From Hermodice carunculata (Eukaryota; Annelida; Polychaeta; Eunicida; Amphinomidae), in NCBI GenBank assembly GCA_964020975.1, contig OZ026616.1, positions 82,088,268 to 82,152,267 of the forward strand: a DNA stretch of 64,000 bases, read 5' to 3'. Both the position numbers and the translations under genes were made by a program. Under the pieces are notes generated by a model. The model was not told the origin of the DNA. It worked only from the letters and a program-made list of their open reading frames with translations, and ran no database searches. Positions 1-14,540 of the stretch are shown piece after piece. Position 1 is the stretch's first letter, and every line of letters begins with the position of its first letter.

Positions 1-905
1 TTCTTTCTTTCTTTCTTTCTTCTTTACCAGCAAATTTGTCCGACACTTTTCTCAAATACTATTATACATAAAAACTCCAAACTTGGAATGATTGTATCTC
101 CATACAAGGAGTTTGACCGTTTCATACAAAGGAATCAAGATGTTTAAAATTATGCAAATTAGGGGCATTTGAAAATTTGAATCTTATATATCTTCAAAAG
201 TATAATAGATAGAGATGTGATTCCAACTTCTACTAGGGGGTTATTGACCATTGCGCATCTAATGAATGTAAAACAAACGTTGTAGCAATTTAAATTATGC
301 TAATTAACAGCATTTGAAATTTTAAAACTTGCATATCTTCAAAACTATTATAGATAGAGACCTCATTTTAACTTCTACTAGGGGGTTACTGACCATTTTG
401 CATGTAATGAATCTAAAGCAAAAGTTGTAGCAATTCAAATTATGCTAATTAGCAGCATTTCAAATTTTTAAACTTGAATATCTTCAATACGATTATAGAT
501 AGAGACGTCATTCCAACTTCTACTAAGGGGTTGTTGACCATTGCGCATGTAATGAATCTAAAACAAAAGCTGTAATTTAAATGATGCTAATTAGCAGTAT
601 TCGAAATTTTCAATTTTGAATATCTTCAACTCTATTATAGATAGAGATGTCATTCTAACTTCTACTAGAGGGTTGTTGTCCATTGCGCACCTAATGAATT
701 TAAAATAAAAGTTGTAGCAATTTAAATTATGCTAATTAGCAGTATTCGAAATTTTCAATCTTGAATACCTTCAAAGCTATAATAGATAGAGATGCCATTC
801 CAGCTTCTACTCCCGTGTTATGGAATAGTTGTACATTACCATACCAATATGCTTTGAAGACACACACACACTGATTTGCTGTGAAGCAAATCATCTTTTC
901 TAGTT
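1..905 (-). repeat. Composite tandem-repeat element, copy A
   Basis: On the minus strand this reads as a head, several monomers of about 145 bp and a tail. Monomer landmarks (TTGACCATTGCGCAT and variants) start at about 241, 386, 531 and 673, giving spacings of 145, 145 and 142 bp. Each monomer also holds a GCTAATTAGCA core and a TTATAGATAGAGA box. The tail at 1-125 (AATTTGTCCGACACTTTTCTC, then a TTTC run at the window edge) is the reverse complement of tails seen at 14.0, 14.5 and 15.3 kb. The head near 830-905 matches the start of the 13.2-kb copy and includes a perfect 8-bp hairpin, GATTTGCT/AGCAAATC, at 873-892. No coding capacity is seen. The poly-GAAA tail (in sense) suggests spread by retroposition, but that is inference. 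Confidence 0.7.
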
Positions 906-1053
906 CAAATTCTTCTCTTTGTTTACATAGAAAGTAACAAACATGTCTGACTGTACGTGGAATAACGTGAAAAAAAATGGAAATATACATACTTTTAAAC
1001 AAATAGAACAGGGCTGGGACTGCCATATACATGTATATAGCGACCATGGTACT

Positions 1054-1054
1054 C

Positions 1055-1112
<58 letters not shown>

Positions 1113-1127
1113 GCTGTCTCTCTCTGT
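1054..1127. repeat. TCTG/TC microsatellite
   Basis: A run of TCTG tetranucleotides passes into TC dinucleotides. It creates spurious Ser/Leu/Cys-rich reading frames on both strands. Confidence 0.95.
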
Positions 1128-2689
1128 CCAGCAATCTTACAACTTATTTTCACAAAATAAAAAATGCCAAAAGCAAGACATACTGCCGTCAGCCTCGAGC
1201 AAAGCAGCAGTTAACTTGTCATTTTCAGAGAAAGATTTGAGAGGGATGTAGAGAATGGCATCAAACTCAAGGTCCAACTTGTGTGGAATGGCAATTATAA
1301 ATTTTATAAGAATAAAGAGAAAAATCAAACCCTAGCGCCCTCTCCCCCAAGTACTGTCTGCTTGGTCGTCAACTTTTTTTTTTCATGTACATTGCTATCC
1401 GCTTGCTTCATTTTCTGTTTTCGTCCCTGACCATGGTCTTTTTTTTCTTCTCCTTCTTTTTTGTTTGTTTGTTTGTTTGTTTTTGTTTTTTTGCCGGTAT
1501 GATCACAAGCATCATTAACAAAGATATGTTGCTCTTTTCGGGTAACGTGACTGATCCGCTTTCGAGTCCCCTTTGAAAGCTGTCGCCGTCGTGTGTGAAA
1601 CCATAGTGACAGGCTTGCATTTATGCCTGCTCTTGATGTCGTTCGGGTAAATAGCTGCTTTTAAGGCCAATAAATACTATTGTATGTTGGAATCTATATA
1701 TCATATTTGTCCATTGACAGGCCTTCGAAAAATTGCAACCAAAAGTGACCACGGTTGGAGAGCGATATTGTCATTCCGGCCAAGAATGTGGGCGATAAGG
1801 GCCTCAAATTTTTCAACGCAAATTTCTCAGAAATGATTTTTTGTTTATCAATCAATTTTGTAGACAGCGTTGATTAAAAGCTAATTGGTCGATCTGCTTT
1901 AAATAATGGTCTTTTGGAAGATAAATACATTATCTAGGAACTCGTTTTTTTTTGTTTTTTGTTGTTGTTTTTGTTTGTTTGTTTTTTGTTTTTTTTTGTT
2001 TTTTGTTCCTTTTTGTTTTTTCGTATGACATGACATGTTGGGGGGGGGGGGATATTATAACTTTTATGTCAAAACACTGTATTAAAGACCCATTTTTTCA
2101 CCGAACGATTATTTTTCCACACGAACACTACCTGTGAAGGACTTGTCCTCTTGGTCCTTGGCGCTGATAACTTTGTCATCAGGATTTCCATGAATCAGCA
2201 TCAATTTCCTCAGACACGACTGGCTTTAAGTTTATTTGTTTGTTTACTTATATGCTTGTTGGCTTGTGTACAGAGTTTAGTTCAAGGATCAAAGTCTAAT
2301 ATTTACCGTAAATATTATCATTAATGCAACATGTATTAAAATGTGCTTTCGAATACCAGTTTACCTGTTCGCTCGATTTTGGTATCATGACCGTCCGCTA
2401 AGCAGTTCAGTTTAGTACTAGCAAGATATAGTAGTAATAATAATAATAGTTATAATGATGATAATAATAACAACAACAACAACGAGACATAATAATAACA
2501 ACAAGAACAATGAATTTGGAAAACTACCCCGTCACAACAGGGGCACCAATCAAGCGGGTTATTTCATGGTGCGTCCACACATTTCCTTTGAATTCATTTG
2601 TAAAATACAAGTATAAATAAAAAAAAGTTAAAATATTCAGTCGATTAATTCCCTTAGCTAACATATGGGAAGGTATTAAACGGAAGTGA
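1128..2689. other. Anonymous AT-rich stretch
   Basis: No supported gene. It holds T-rich runs at about 1374-1495 and 1945-2020, a G run at 2040-2050 and a small ATA/ACA-rich patch near 2430-2500. Reading frames here come from the T-rich runs and carry no recognisable domain. Confidence 0.6.
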
Positions 2690-3065
2690 AACAAGCGAAA
2701 GGACGATATTGCGAAAATAAGAAAACAAGAAAACGCTAATGCGAAAACACGAAAATGCGAGTGCGAAAACACGACATAATTTCTGTCGTATTTTCGGGGT
2801 TGTGTTTTCGCATTTTCGCCTTCGTGTTTTCTTGTTTTCGACCAAGGAAGAAAACAGTAAAACAAGAAAACGAGAAAACGCTAACACGAAAGCACGAAAA
2901 TGCGAGTGCGAAAACACGACATATTTTCTGTCGTCTTTTCGCGGTTGTGTTTTCGCATTTTCGCTTTCGCGTTTTATATTTTAGTGTTTTCGCCTTCGTG
3001 TTTTCTTGTTTTCGCTGTTCTCTTTTCTTATTTTCTTGTTTTCGCCTTCGCATTTTTATGGAGAG
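2690..3065. repeat. GAAAAC/GTTTTC fold-back block
   Basis: About 375 bp is built almost entirely from CGAAAA-type words on one strand, then their complements (TTTTCG). The first fold runs from about 2712 to 2842. Its left half is rich in GCGAAAACACGA and its right half in TTGTGTTTTCGCA, around a centre near 2780 with CACGACATAATTTCTGTCGT. A second fold from about 2850 to 3060 repeats the design with centre ACGACATATTTTCTGTCGT. Several overlapping frames stay open on both strands because the repeat word lacks stops, so I do not regard any of them as genes. CpG-containing words are kept throughout despite the AT-rich surroundings. Confidence 0.85.
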
Positions 3066-4225
3066 AGAAAAATATTTTAGTTGGCACTTTTGTGCCACCA
3101 TAAATAGTGGAAAAATGCAAGATTTTAGGAGCTATTTCTTACGGTAAATTGCAAATGATTCGCCCTGGAAGCAAGATGCTGCGGTTGCTGCTCCAACCGG
3201 ACCAGAGAACCTATACTGAAACGACCCCTTGTGTGCAATGGACTTGTATGGGTGAAGCCAGACCAACTTTGGGTTTGCACTTGTGCAAAAGCCTCCGAAG
3301 ATATCTTTCTGCCTGCGCCCTTGTACTTTTATGTCGATGACCCCTTCTCCCCATAAGCCCTATAAGAACCACAAACTTAATTGTGGCATTTTCAGCTAGT
3401 CACAGAAGAAAGACTCCCAAATATTATCTGATGCTATCTACATTTCACTTTTTACAGTAACTGTAGTTTATTTTCAGGGGTATTAAAGTCGGTCATTATT
3501 TGCCATTTAGACGCCACTTCGCACGCACTATACACACGTCCTTTAAATTCAACAGCAGCTAATGATTTACCATGTTATGCTATATCAATGATATCTATAA
3601 ATGCTATTTTACACTTTTAAATTCAAAATTATGTGTGACAAAATTATGTGCAGTTATGTGTGTTCACTTCACATTATTTTTCGTTCAAGCGGAGGTTTTG
3701 CCCACATTTTCAGAGAAGAGCCTTATCATAATATATGCTATAGAATTACGTATTCATAAAACATGGGGTTCAAACACAATAAAAATGAGTTTTGGCTGGA
3801 TCTACGTATTTAGAATGCTGCATCTAAATATGTGACGTTAAATGTTTGCATGAAGAAAAAAATAACAGTTCGTTTTGTTGGACGCCAGATTCACATTCCT
3901 ACACACACACACATATCATCTGCGTCTCAGTGAAGTCCATAAAGGAGACAAACATCGTTTTTAGTTGCTATAGTACCATACAGACGTGGGTTTGGTGATA
4001 AACATGTAGACGACAATGAAAGAAAAAGTGGTTTGGAAGGAAAACGACATGATTGATCCATGGGAAATAGGATGACATACGACCTATCGCGGATTGCTAT
4101 TGTTTGATTCCATCCTAGCCAAATATAGAATTAAAATCAATTTACATTGCCGAGTGGATACTTTTGTTTTGGAAACAATCGATGACATCAAAATGTAGCA
4201 AACAGACTAGTCTTGTTAATTACAG
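3066..4225. other. Anonymous stretch
   Basis: No supported gene. A 77-codon frame at about 3107-3340 matches no family I know. A short CA run lies at 3901-3913. Confidence 0.5.
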
Positions 4226-4471
4226 GTCGTCCTGGGCATCCAGAGAGCCAAAGCCTACTAAGGAGAAATCGAATCAATAAAACTTGATGGCATTTACAGT
4301 AGGCAATTGTACACATATGGAGGACATGTTCAGGTATGTTTCATACCCGGTGATGACAAGACCGAGGCAACTGGGAAATATGAACGCGTGTTCGTGAACG
4401 AATTCGGGAGAACTTGGGGGTTAATTTCAAGACGTCGCGATGGGAATTATGGAGGGGAGGGGTGTATTTAT
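4226..4471 (+). pseudogene. Exon-like remnant, unrecognised
   Basis: The segment 4226-4333 is preceded by TTAATTACAG and followed by GTATGT, so it has good acceptor and donor sequences and is exactly 108 nt (36 codons). The frame has one stop (TAA, 4259-4261) and is then open for 70 codons through the donor to 4471. Residues such as YSRQLYTYGGHVQVCF and TGKYERVFVNEFGRTW look protein-like rather than random. I cannot name a family. It could be a decayed exon or a chance frame; only its splice-like edges and composition support it. Confidence 0.25.
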
Positions 4472-4542
4472 TGAAGTCACGTTCCGAGAATCTAAAACGT
4501 AAATCGGATTCTTGAATAGAGTTTCAAAATTTCCTTGAATTT

Positions 4543-4705
4543 GCTGGGAAAACAGAATGTTTTAACATGGATCTCCTAAATAGCTTTTCCCAGAAGCGGC
4601 TGATCGAACGTTTTCCTCAAAATAAAGCTGGGAACACGGAATGTTTTCATATTAATCTCCTTTCCCAGAAGCAGCTGATGGAACGTTTTCGTCAATGTGA
4701 AGCCT
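4543..4705. repeat. Tandem duplication, 84-bp period
   Basis: Two diverged copies begin GCTGGGAA at 4543 and 4627. Both contain CAGAAGC[GA]GCTGAT followed by GAACGTTTTC. The first has a small insertion relative to the second. No coding role is seen. Confidence 0.8.
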
Positions 4706-6459
4706 CTATGGAATTACTTTAGTAGACATTGCTCACATCCTCTTTATAGTACATTTTTGCTTCGTTTCGAAGCATAAAAGTAATGTGTGAGTAGTATTTG
4801 TTTCACTTGCTATTTCTCGAGGTATCATTTTCATCATTATTGTGATAGTCCTTTCCTTTTGAAAAGAACGTTTCAAAAGGAAATGACGCAGTAAACTTTA
4901 ATGGATAGGGAATATGAAGAGAAAATGTATATATTGTATGCATGGGCACTTGGACCACATTGCACCAGCCTTGCAAATCTGTGAGAGATTTCCTTAAAAC
5001 TCCAATGTAGCACTATGAATACAGCTTGACGATTAATGGCCAAGTTTGACAATTCTCTTCCAATTTATTATAACAATAATTTTTGCATTGCCTATGTTCT
5101 GTCCGTAAATTCCAGCTGGACTGTCAACTTGGGATGATAAAACATAACATGGCGCTGCATATGTATATATATTTATTTTTAAGACGCAGAAAAGAAATAT
5201 TGTATTTGACTTTTACGGACAGGAAAAATCAAGATGAAATGTACTAATGTGTAATTGGATGTAGTTAGAGTTGGAATTATCCTACAATCTCGTGTTGTAC
5301 ACTTGAATCCATTTGAACCAATACCCTCCACTGATCCCCCTAAAACCTCACGATGCATTGTAAACACAGACGTGACGATGGACATTTCCCCCCAATTTAC
5401 GATGAAAATTATCATCAGTTTATTTCTGTACATACACTCCGGCAGGACTCGATTTCCACTGAGTGTACTATACAAAATGTTGACCAGTTGCAGTCAAATC
5501 TATGGCGCTCCTCGCTGTACCCAGAATTTCTGATCAGGTCACAAGGCAACGTAATTGACCACATTTTGTTCACTGCTTTCCCCATCACATTAGCAAATTC
5601 TCACCTACAGTGTTTGTTATCATAACAACTATTCCTTTAAAAGGAAGTTTTTGTGAAGGTTAAGCTAGAATGTAATGGGACCATTTTGAATGTGTGTAGA
5701 ATATTCGACATGGGCCTACTAGTCTAACATTTGACAGCATGCTCACCAGGGTACACATCTCTTGGTACTTAGACAAATAACATGGCTATTCAACAATGCT
5801 TTGGGACAATTCTTCAGAATGCCAATGGATTCATTATAGGCAAACGATAAAGTTCTGTATTGTTCAAGCACACAATTGATATTTTTAGATGGCAACAAAT
5901 CTTGAAGTATTGTCTCACATTTGGACATATAATTATCACAACATTTTGGTTTTATAATCTGGAAACGTGCTTGAGCATAAGATGACGGTCCTAAATGAGT
6001 GAAAATAAACGAAAGATACAAATTTGTCCACTGCCTGCCAATCAGAACGAAGGAAAAATACGAGTACCTACGCAGGGAAGAGTGGCTCATTTGGAATCGA
6101 GACGCTTTGCGAGGAATAAAGTGGCCCAAGTGGGCTAAAATACGTCCAACAGCTGAATTATCAGGCAGGGATCAAGAGAGTGGATTGTGACGAATCTTTT
6201 CGTATATAGATTATATACGTCGGGAACAGAAGGTGTTTAAAGGAAGAAAACAGCGTGGGGGCACCGATTTTTGTTTGTTCCCTTCTAACCCTAATTAGTA
6301 TTTTCGGTGGATAGTGACTTTGGCGGTTAGTATGCATGGGTTTGTATCGACCAGAATATGAATATGCTGACAATCATTCTGATGGTTGCCCCTGTGGGAC
6401 CTCACATCTGAAACCACGCTGGAGGAAATCAATCGGTAACATGTGAGCTAAGTTTTTGC
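4706..6459. other. Anonymous stretch
   Basis: No supported gene. A small hairpin at about 4850-4886 pairs CCTTTTGAAA with TTTCAAAAGG. A 128-codon minus-strand frame at 5743-6129 has no recognisable motif or splice context. Confidence 0.5.
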
Positions 6460-6905
6460 CCCGCGCCCCCCCCCTCCCCGGGCACATGCTCAACATCAGG
6501 GTGGGTGGGTGCCGCGGACATTTTTATACAATACCCTATCTTAATCCTACACCATATGTGAAAAAACGTACGCTTTCTCAATCCTGTAATGTGTTGAAAG
6601 GAGTGCAGCATTGGTGCCTCCTGGTGCATTGTGGAGACCAACATACCAATTTTAAACAAGTTTTAGCATATTCTTACTTCCCACAAAAATTCACCACAAA
6701 GAACTTACTAATTATATCCTATATCTCCAGTTCACTAAAATGATTGTTACACCTATCCTAATCCAGCTGTGTACATTTTTTTTTGGGGGGGGGGGGAGGG
6801 CTTTTCTTATCCTTGGAGTAATGAAAACAGGGCCTTTCCCGCGGCACATACCCAGTAAAATCCTACATGGGAGTACCCCCCCCCTCCCCCACGGGGGTTT
6901 TGCCC
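6460..6905 (+). repeat. Dispersed repeat with G/C runs, copy 1
   Basis: Landmarks in order are a C run at about 6465-6477, CATCAGGGTGGGTG, GGACATTTTTATAC, GTGTTGAAAGGAGTGCAGC, CCAGCTGTGTACATTT, a G run near 6785-6798, AATGAAAACAGGGCC and a final C-run block at 6875-6900. The same landmarks occur in the same order on the opposite strand at 32.1-32.4 kb. This copy has about 120 bp more in the middle (6625-6745). The C and G runs create short spurious frames. Confidence 0.85.
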
Positions 6906-8736
6906 TCTGTGGTTAATTTATGTCGTGTCAACACAACAACCATCACGATTTACTAATAGAGTAAGTAGCCTACGCAACATCATATCAACTTTTTGTCCAA
7001 TAAAAGTTGTTTGAGTATTGGATAAGAGGCACCTTTTCCAAGTCACGATGAGTCGTCGGTACCCATGCAAAGTACTATGGCACTCGTGTCATCGACTGAT
7101 CGAACAAAATATGTGCTCTTTAGTATACTTTGTTCCACAAATTACGCTGAAGCGATGCAATTGACGTCAGTTGAACCTCCCGCTTCTCTCGGGATATCGA
7201 AAAGACCCGGATATTCTCGATTTTCGTATGGCATCAGCAATTGTCGGGCACCAAAGGCTTCTTTTTTAATTTAAACCAGCTGTTTTATGCAGAATAAAGT
7301 TTTGTTTTTTTTCAACAAGTGACTTTGTTGTTCTATAAATTTATAAACATATCACACGCTAAATAACTCTAAGTATAAAAATGCTTGTCATCCTAAATTA
7401 CGTCAATTTGCTCATGTCAGCGTTCCAATTTCTCTGGTGAACTGTTTGTGTAACCTAGGGGATGCCACGAGTGGGCACCACACCCAGCTATTACACCCCA
7501 ACAAAAGTATTTTTCATGTTGTTTAAAAATTTGAAACGAAGAAGGAACTGGTAAGAAATGTTTACAAATTTTGCAAACAGGAGGCTGAGATAGACAGACT
7601 CAATGTAAGGCTGGAAAGAGTAGTCGATCAAGATAGTGGCATGAGAAAAGTCAGCAAACAATGGTGAATCAGTAAGTTGAATTAAAAAACCTCACACCCA
7701 TATAATTATTACACGATGGAAACAAACAGTATATTGAAAAATGATATGTATACATATAATCCATACGAAAATAAGGATCATTTCATCTAGGCCTAGTGAT
7801 TCCAAAACGAAGTAGACACAGTGTGACTTCGGACTTATGTAGGCCTATTTGCTTTCATAATGTACGTGGTAAGTCTATCTTCTAAAGAGGGATTTGATAG
7901 CCCAAACCTGTTAAGTGAAGTATAGAACAAATACTGTAGGAATCCAGTAATCAAATGGCGAAGTCCTGGTGCATTCCATGCACAGACAAACTTTTAAAAT
8001 TGATATTTCCATTTCTCTTTAACTCTTTAAGTACCAATTGCGATCTAAGTCGAACTACTTACGAAGAGTTAAACTGAATGATAATATTAGGATTCTTGAT
8101 TCATATTCCTTGTAGAGAGACCTTTCATTCAAGCGCCAACATGCTTATAGTTCCAGCCAAAATAAGAATAACCTGCGTAAAAAGCTTTCCTTAGCGTGCT
8201 TCTGGCGTGCACAGGAAAGCTGTCTAAAATTGTGCGCTGAAAACGTTAAAGTCCACGTTTTCTTAGACAATTATCTGATCGATTCAAACTGAGCACCAAC
8301 AAATGCAAAGAATTTTGTCCAGAGTAGGCCTGTATATTTTGGGTATTGGTATTCATACATAATGAAACATAACATATAACATTAAACAAATACAACAGTG
8401 TGTCAGACAGCGAATTTACCCGCAAAAGCTTTCTAAAGATTGCAAGTGTCGAGGAAATTTTAGAGGAAAGATTAATCTACAAATATTTTTGCCACAAAGG
8501 TTAAGTTTCACAAGTACGCTATTCGGTGCTTGATTTTGTTATGCAAAATCAACAAAAAATGAATGTAGTGCGAAGAGAAGAAGCGACAAATCCCACATAA
8601 GAAAAAAGAGTCGCCAGTTTTGTAAAAATCAATTAAAATCTTTGCTTCTCCGTATTTTGTAAATATGCATAAGTGATACAAATGGAAATTTACTCATGAA
8701 TTTGCTAGAATATGTTGTAAATGTGACGAAACTATG
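6906..8736. other. Anonymous stretch
   Basis: No supported gene. The segment 8111-8140 (GAGAGACCTTTCATTCAAG) is nearly repeated at 38.12-38.15 kb. Near 8187-8225 a weak hairpin pairs AAAGCTTTCC with GGAAAGCT. Confidence 0.5.
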
Positions 8737-9327
<591 letters not shown>

Positions 9328-9879
9328 TTATGATGACACAGTTACTTGATGCATTGGGTCTACGAGGATGTCGCCTGAGAAGACTGGGTTCAATCCACAA
9401 GGGAAGGGATAAGGGTTTTTCCATCTATGGCAATGATATATAAATATATATGCTTACAATTATTCGTTCACCTTCCAATGAAAAATTTCGACAGCAGTGG
9501 CTTCATGGATGCAACAGCAGATTGAAATTAGTTTTGGGTAAAATAAAGACCACATACAATAGCCGTTCAAACAAAAATCCACTTCGCAACACGCGTTACC
9601 CAATCTATTTTTCCCTGCATAGCATTAGCATTTTACTAAGTTTTAGAGCTGATAAATAGCGTATATACTGTAACTTAGGTGCATACTAGTTCCAAATTAG
9701 TAATTTAGAGTCACTTACTGAAATGTGTACTACTTTGTGCCCGAAGGGTAACATTTACCAATAAATACACATTTTTGTATTGTTTGTTTTACATTAAATC
9801 TGATCACATATATATGTGAAAATAATTCATTTTTCTTCGTACATACCCTATTTGTGAAAAACATACTACAGGAAACAAA
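9328..9879. other. Anonymous stretch
   Basis: No supported gene; ordinary AT-rich sequence with no clear repeat. Confidence 0.5.
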
Positions 9880-10500
9880 TATTGTATCTGGTTTGTCTCA
9901 GATACAATATGTATATAGAAATACTTCATGTTTTGTTCAATTGTTGTGCCTGCAGCATAAACATATTGTATATAGTTGGAATTTTAACTCCTATCTTATA
10001 TATTTTAAGATATTCGATTGTCACATTGTGCAATTGCCCCTCATGAGCATAAATGAAAACACTTAAAATTTTCCTTTGTGGTCCATTGCGTTTGCCTACA
10101 GCACAAAACTACGTATCGAAGCTGGAATGCTACCTCTACCAATAATATACCGAAGATATTTTTGAAAAGATTCCAAATGAAAACGTATATAATGTTCGCA
10201 GAAAGCGTGAAGTAAAACATTACAGCTTTGTTTGCATTTGATCAGATGCCCTTTAGCAGATTCCTGCGTATTGAAGTGGGATTGTCCCTCCACCTATGGC
10301 ATGAATATAAATGATACCATTTCAGTTCGCTGTTCATTGGATGCAACTATACGGCAGAAATCTATGGATTCAGTTGGTTTTACCTATAATAGTTTTGTGC
10401 ATATTCAACTTTTAATTGTTTAAATTCCCCTAATTAGCATAATTTAAAATTCTGCAACCTTCATTTGCAGTCCATTAATCATTATATTGGCAGGTGCTAC
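9880..10500 (+). repeat. Degraded copy of the composite element array
   Basis: Fragments of the 145-bp monomer recur: GAAGCTGGAATGCTACCTCTACC, AAGATATTC, CCCCTAATTAGCATAATTTAAA and GTCCATTAATC. Order and spacing fit the plus orientation of the 13-15 kb copies, but divergence is much higher and neither head nor tail is clear. Confidence 0.5.
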
Positions 10501-10871
10501 AAGCATATACATGCACACATTAACAGTCTCGGACAGAAATGTCAGACACAATGTCACATGCTGTGGAACCTTCCTGTGCTATTTGTTTCTCTCTGTCAAG
10601 AAAACGGGCGTCTTTTATCAAAATTATTTTGTTAGTACTTGCTACATTATTTTGATAAATGCATTGTTCTTTTATTTGGGTTTATCTGTCGCGGAGAATG
10701 ATTCATTTTTCATGGGTTCTAGACTGCACTTCCGCTTCCTGTTTGCTTCAAAAAACAACTTCCGTGCTGCAAGCAATTCAGGCCATCCACTAGCAAGATA
10801 AGGGAGCATCAATTAATTTGTTTCCTGTACGCACGTAACGGTTTAGCTCCCTTCGGGAGCTATTAATTATT
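10501..10871. other. Anonymous stretch
   Basis: No supported gene. A 104-codon frame at 10487-10801 shows hydrophobic patches but no known motif. CTCCCTTCGGGAG near 10847-10859 is a short palindrome. Confidence 0.45.
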
Positions 10872-11018
10872 ATGGAAGTACCACAATCATATCTCCATCG
10901 GTGTCTGCTGCGTCTACGGATGGGCTTCGGTTACGCGAAGATGGGGAGAGATAAATTGCTGCTGGAGCGACCGGACATCGTAGCCAGGAGGCATAAGCTT
11001 TCTGGGACAAATTTTTAA
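10872..11018 (+). mobile_element. DDE transposase-like fragment
   Basis: A 48-codon frame running from ATG to TAA reads, in part, LRMGFGYAKMGRDKLLLERP followed by DIVARRHKL. This resembles a segment just before the catalytic core of IS630/Tc1-type DDE proteins of invertebrates, where MGF.YAK and ERPDIVA.R commonly precede the YLDET block. Only this short piece is present; no catalytic D/D/E residues or terminal repeats are visible. The family call rests on memory of the motif, so a different DDE group is possible. Confidence 0.4.
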
Positions 11019-11081
11019 AAAATTGTGAAGAAGGTATTCACGTGTTGTTTGATCATATAAGCTGAAACGGGAAATGGTCGG

Positions 11082-13180
<2,099 letters not shown>

Positions 13181-14090
13181 AAACTAGAAAAGATGATTTA
13201 GTGCATGGAAAATCAGTGTGTATGTTTTCAAAGCTTATTGGTATGATCAGATGCGAACTAATCCAAACCATAGGAGTAGAAGTTGGAATGGCATCTCTAT
13301 CTATTATAACTTTGGAGTTATTCAAGATTTAAAATTTCCAAATGGTGCTACTTAGCATAATTCAAATTGCTCCAACTTTTGTTTTAGATTCATTACATGT
13401 GCAATGGTCAAAACCCGCCAATAAGAGTTGAAATGACATCTCTATCTATAATAGTTTTGAAGATATTCAAGATTTGAAATTTCAAATGCTGCTTATTAGC
13501 CTAATTTAAATTGCTGTTACTTTTTCACTTCATAATATGCATAACGGTCAATAACTTCCTTGCTGAAGTTGGAATGACATTTCTATCATGCTTTTGAAGA
13601 TATTCAAGATTTGAAATTTCAAATGCCCCTTATTTGCATAATTTAAATTGCCACAACTTTTGTTTTACATTCATTAGATGCGCAATGGTCAATAATCCTT
13701 TAGTAGAAGTTGGAATGACATCAATATCTATAATAGTTTTTGGAGTTATTCAAGATTTAAAATTTAAATACCCCTAATTTGCATAATTTAAATTGCCACA
13801 ACTTTTGTTTTAAATTCATTAGATGCGCAATGGTCTATAACCCTTTAGTAGAAGTTGGAATGACATCAATATCGATTATAGTTTTTGGAGATATTCAAGA
13901 TTTACAATTTTAAATACCCCTAATTTGCATAATATTTAATATCTTTATTTCTCTGCTTAAAAAGTCAAAGCTTCTTGTATGGAGGTACACTCATGCCAAG
14001 ATTGGAGTTTCTATATATAATGATGTCAAAGAAAAGTGTGAGACAAATTCACTGGTCAAGAAGAAAGAAAGGGAGAAATTAAGATTTATA
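13181..14090 (+). repeat. Composite tandem-repeat element, copy B
   Basis: The head at 13181-13290 (AACTAGAAAAGATGATTT, then CAGTGTGTATGTTTTCAAAG and GAGTAGAAGTTGGAATGGC) matches the reverse complement of copy A's 3' flank. At least four monomers of about 145 bp follow (TTGGAATGACATC, GATATTCAAGATTT, GCATAATTTAAATTGC, GATGCGCAATGGTCAATAA). The tail at 13955-14090 reads CTTGTATGGAGGTACACTCA, GAAAAGTGTGAGACAAATTC and then GAAGAAAGAAAGGGAG. No protein is encoded. Confidence 0.85.
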
Positions 14091-14540
14091 ATGGTGCTAC
14101 TTAGAATAATTTAAATTGCTACAACTTTTGTCTTTGATTCATCATGTGGGAAATGATCAACAATCCGCTAATAGATGTTGAAATGGCATCTTTATCTTTA
14201 AGAGTTTTGAAGATATTCAAGATTGAAAGTTTCAAATACTGCTAATTAGCAAAATTTAAATTGCTACAAGTTTTGTGTAAATTCATTAGATACGCAATGG
14301 TCAATAGTCATCTGGTAGAAGTTGGAATGACATCTCTATCTATCATACGTTTGGAGATATTTAAAATTTGAAATTTGCATAATTTTAAACATCTTCAGTC
14401 CTCTGCATAGAAAGGCCAAACTCCCTGTATGGAGGTGCAATCATGCCAAGTTTGGATTTTCTATGTATAATAGTGTCAGAGAAAAGTGTCGGACAGATTC
14501 ACTGGTAACAGAAGAAAGAAGAAAGAGCTAGACATAAAAA
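14091..14540 (+). repeat. Composite element, short copy lacking a head
   Basis: About two monomers (GCTACAACTTTTGTC, GAAGTTGGAATGACATC) are followed by a second full tail at about 14395-14535, with GTATGGAGGTGCAATCATGCC, GAAAAGTGTCGGACAGATTC and GAAGAAAGAAGAAAGAG. It directly follows copy B's tail, so this is either internal duplication of one element or tandem insertion. Confidence 0.75.

Noticed and set aside
2524-3147. Seven overlapping frames of 67-130 codons on both strands
   Set aside because: The CGAAAA repeat word lacks stop codons on either strand, so long frames are expected without coding.
5743-6129. 128-codon minus-strand frame
   Set aside because: No motif, no conserved-looking blocks, no splice signals at its edges.
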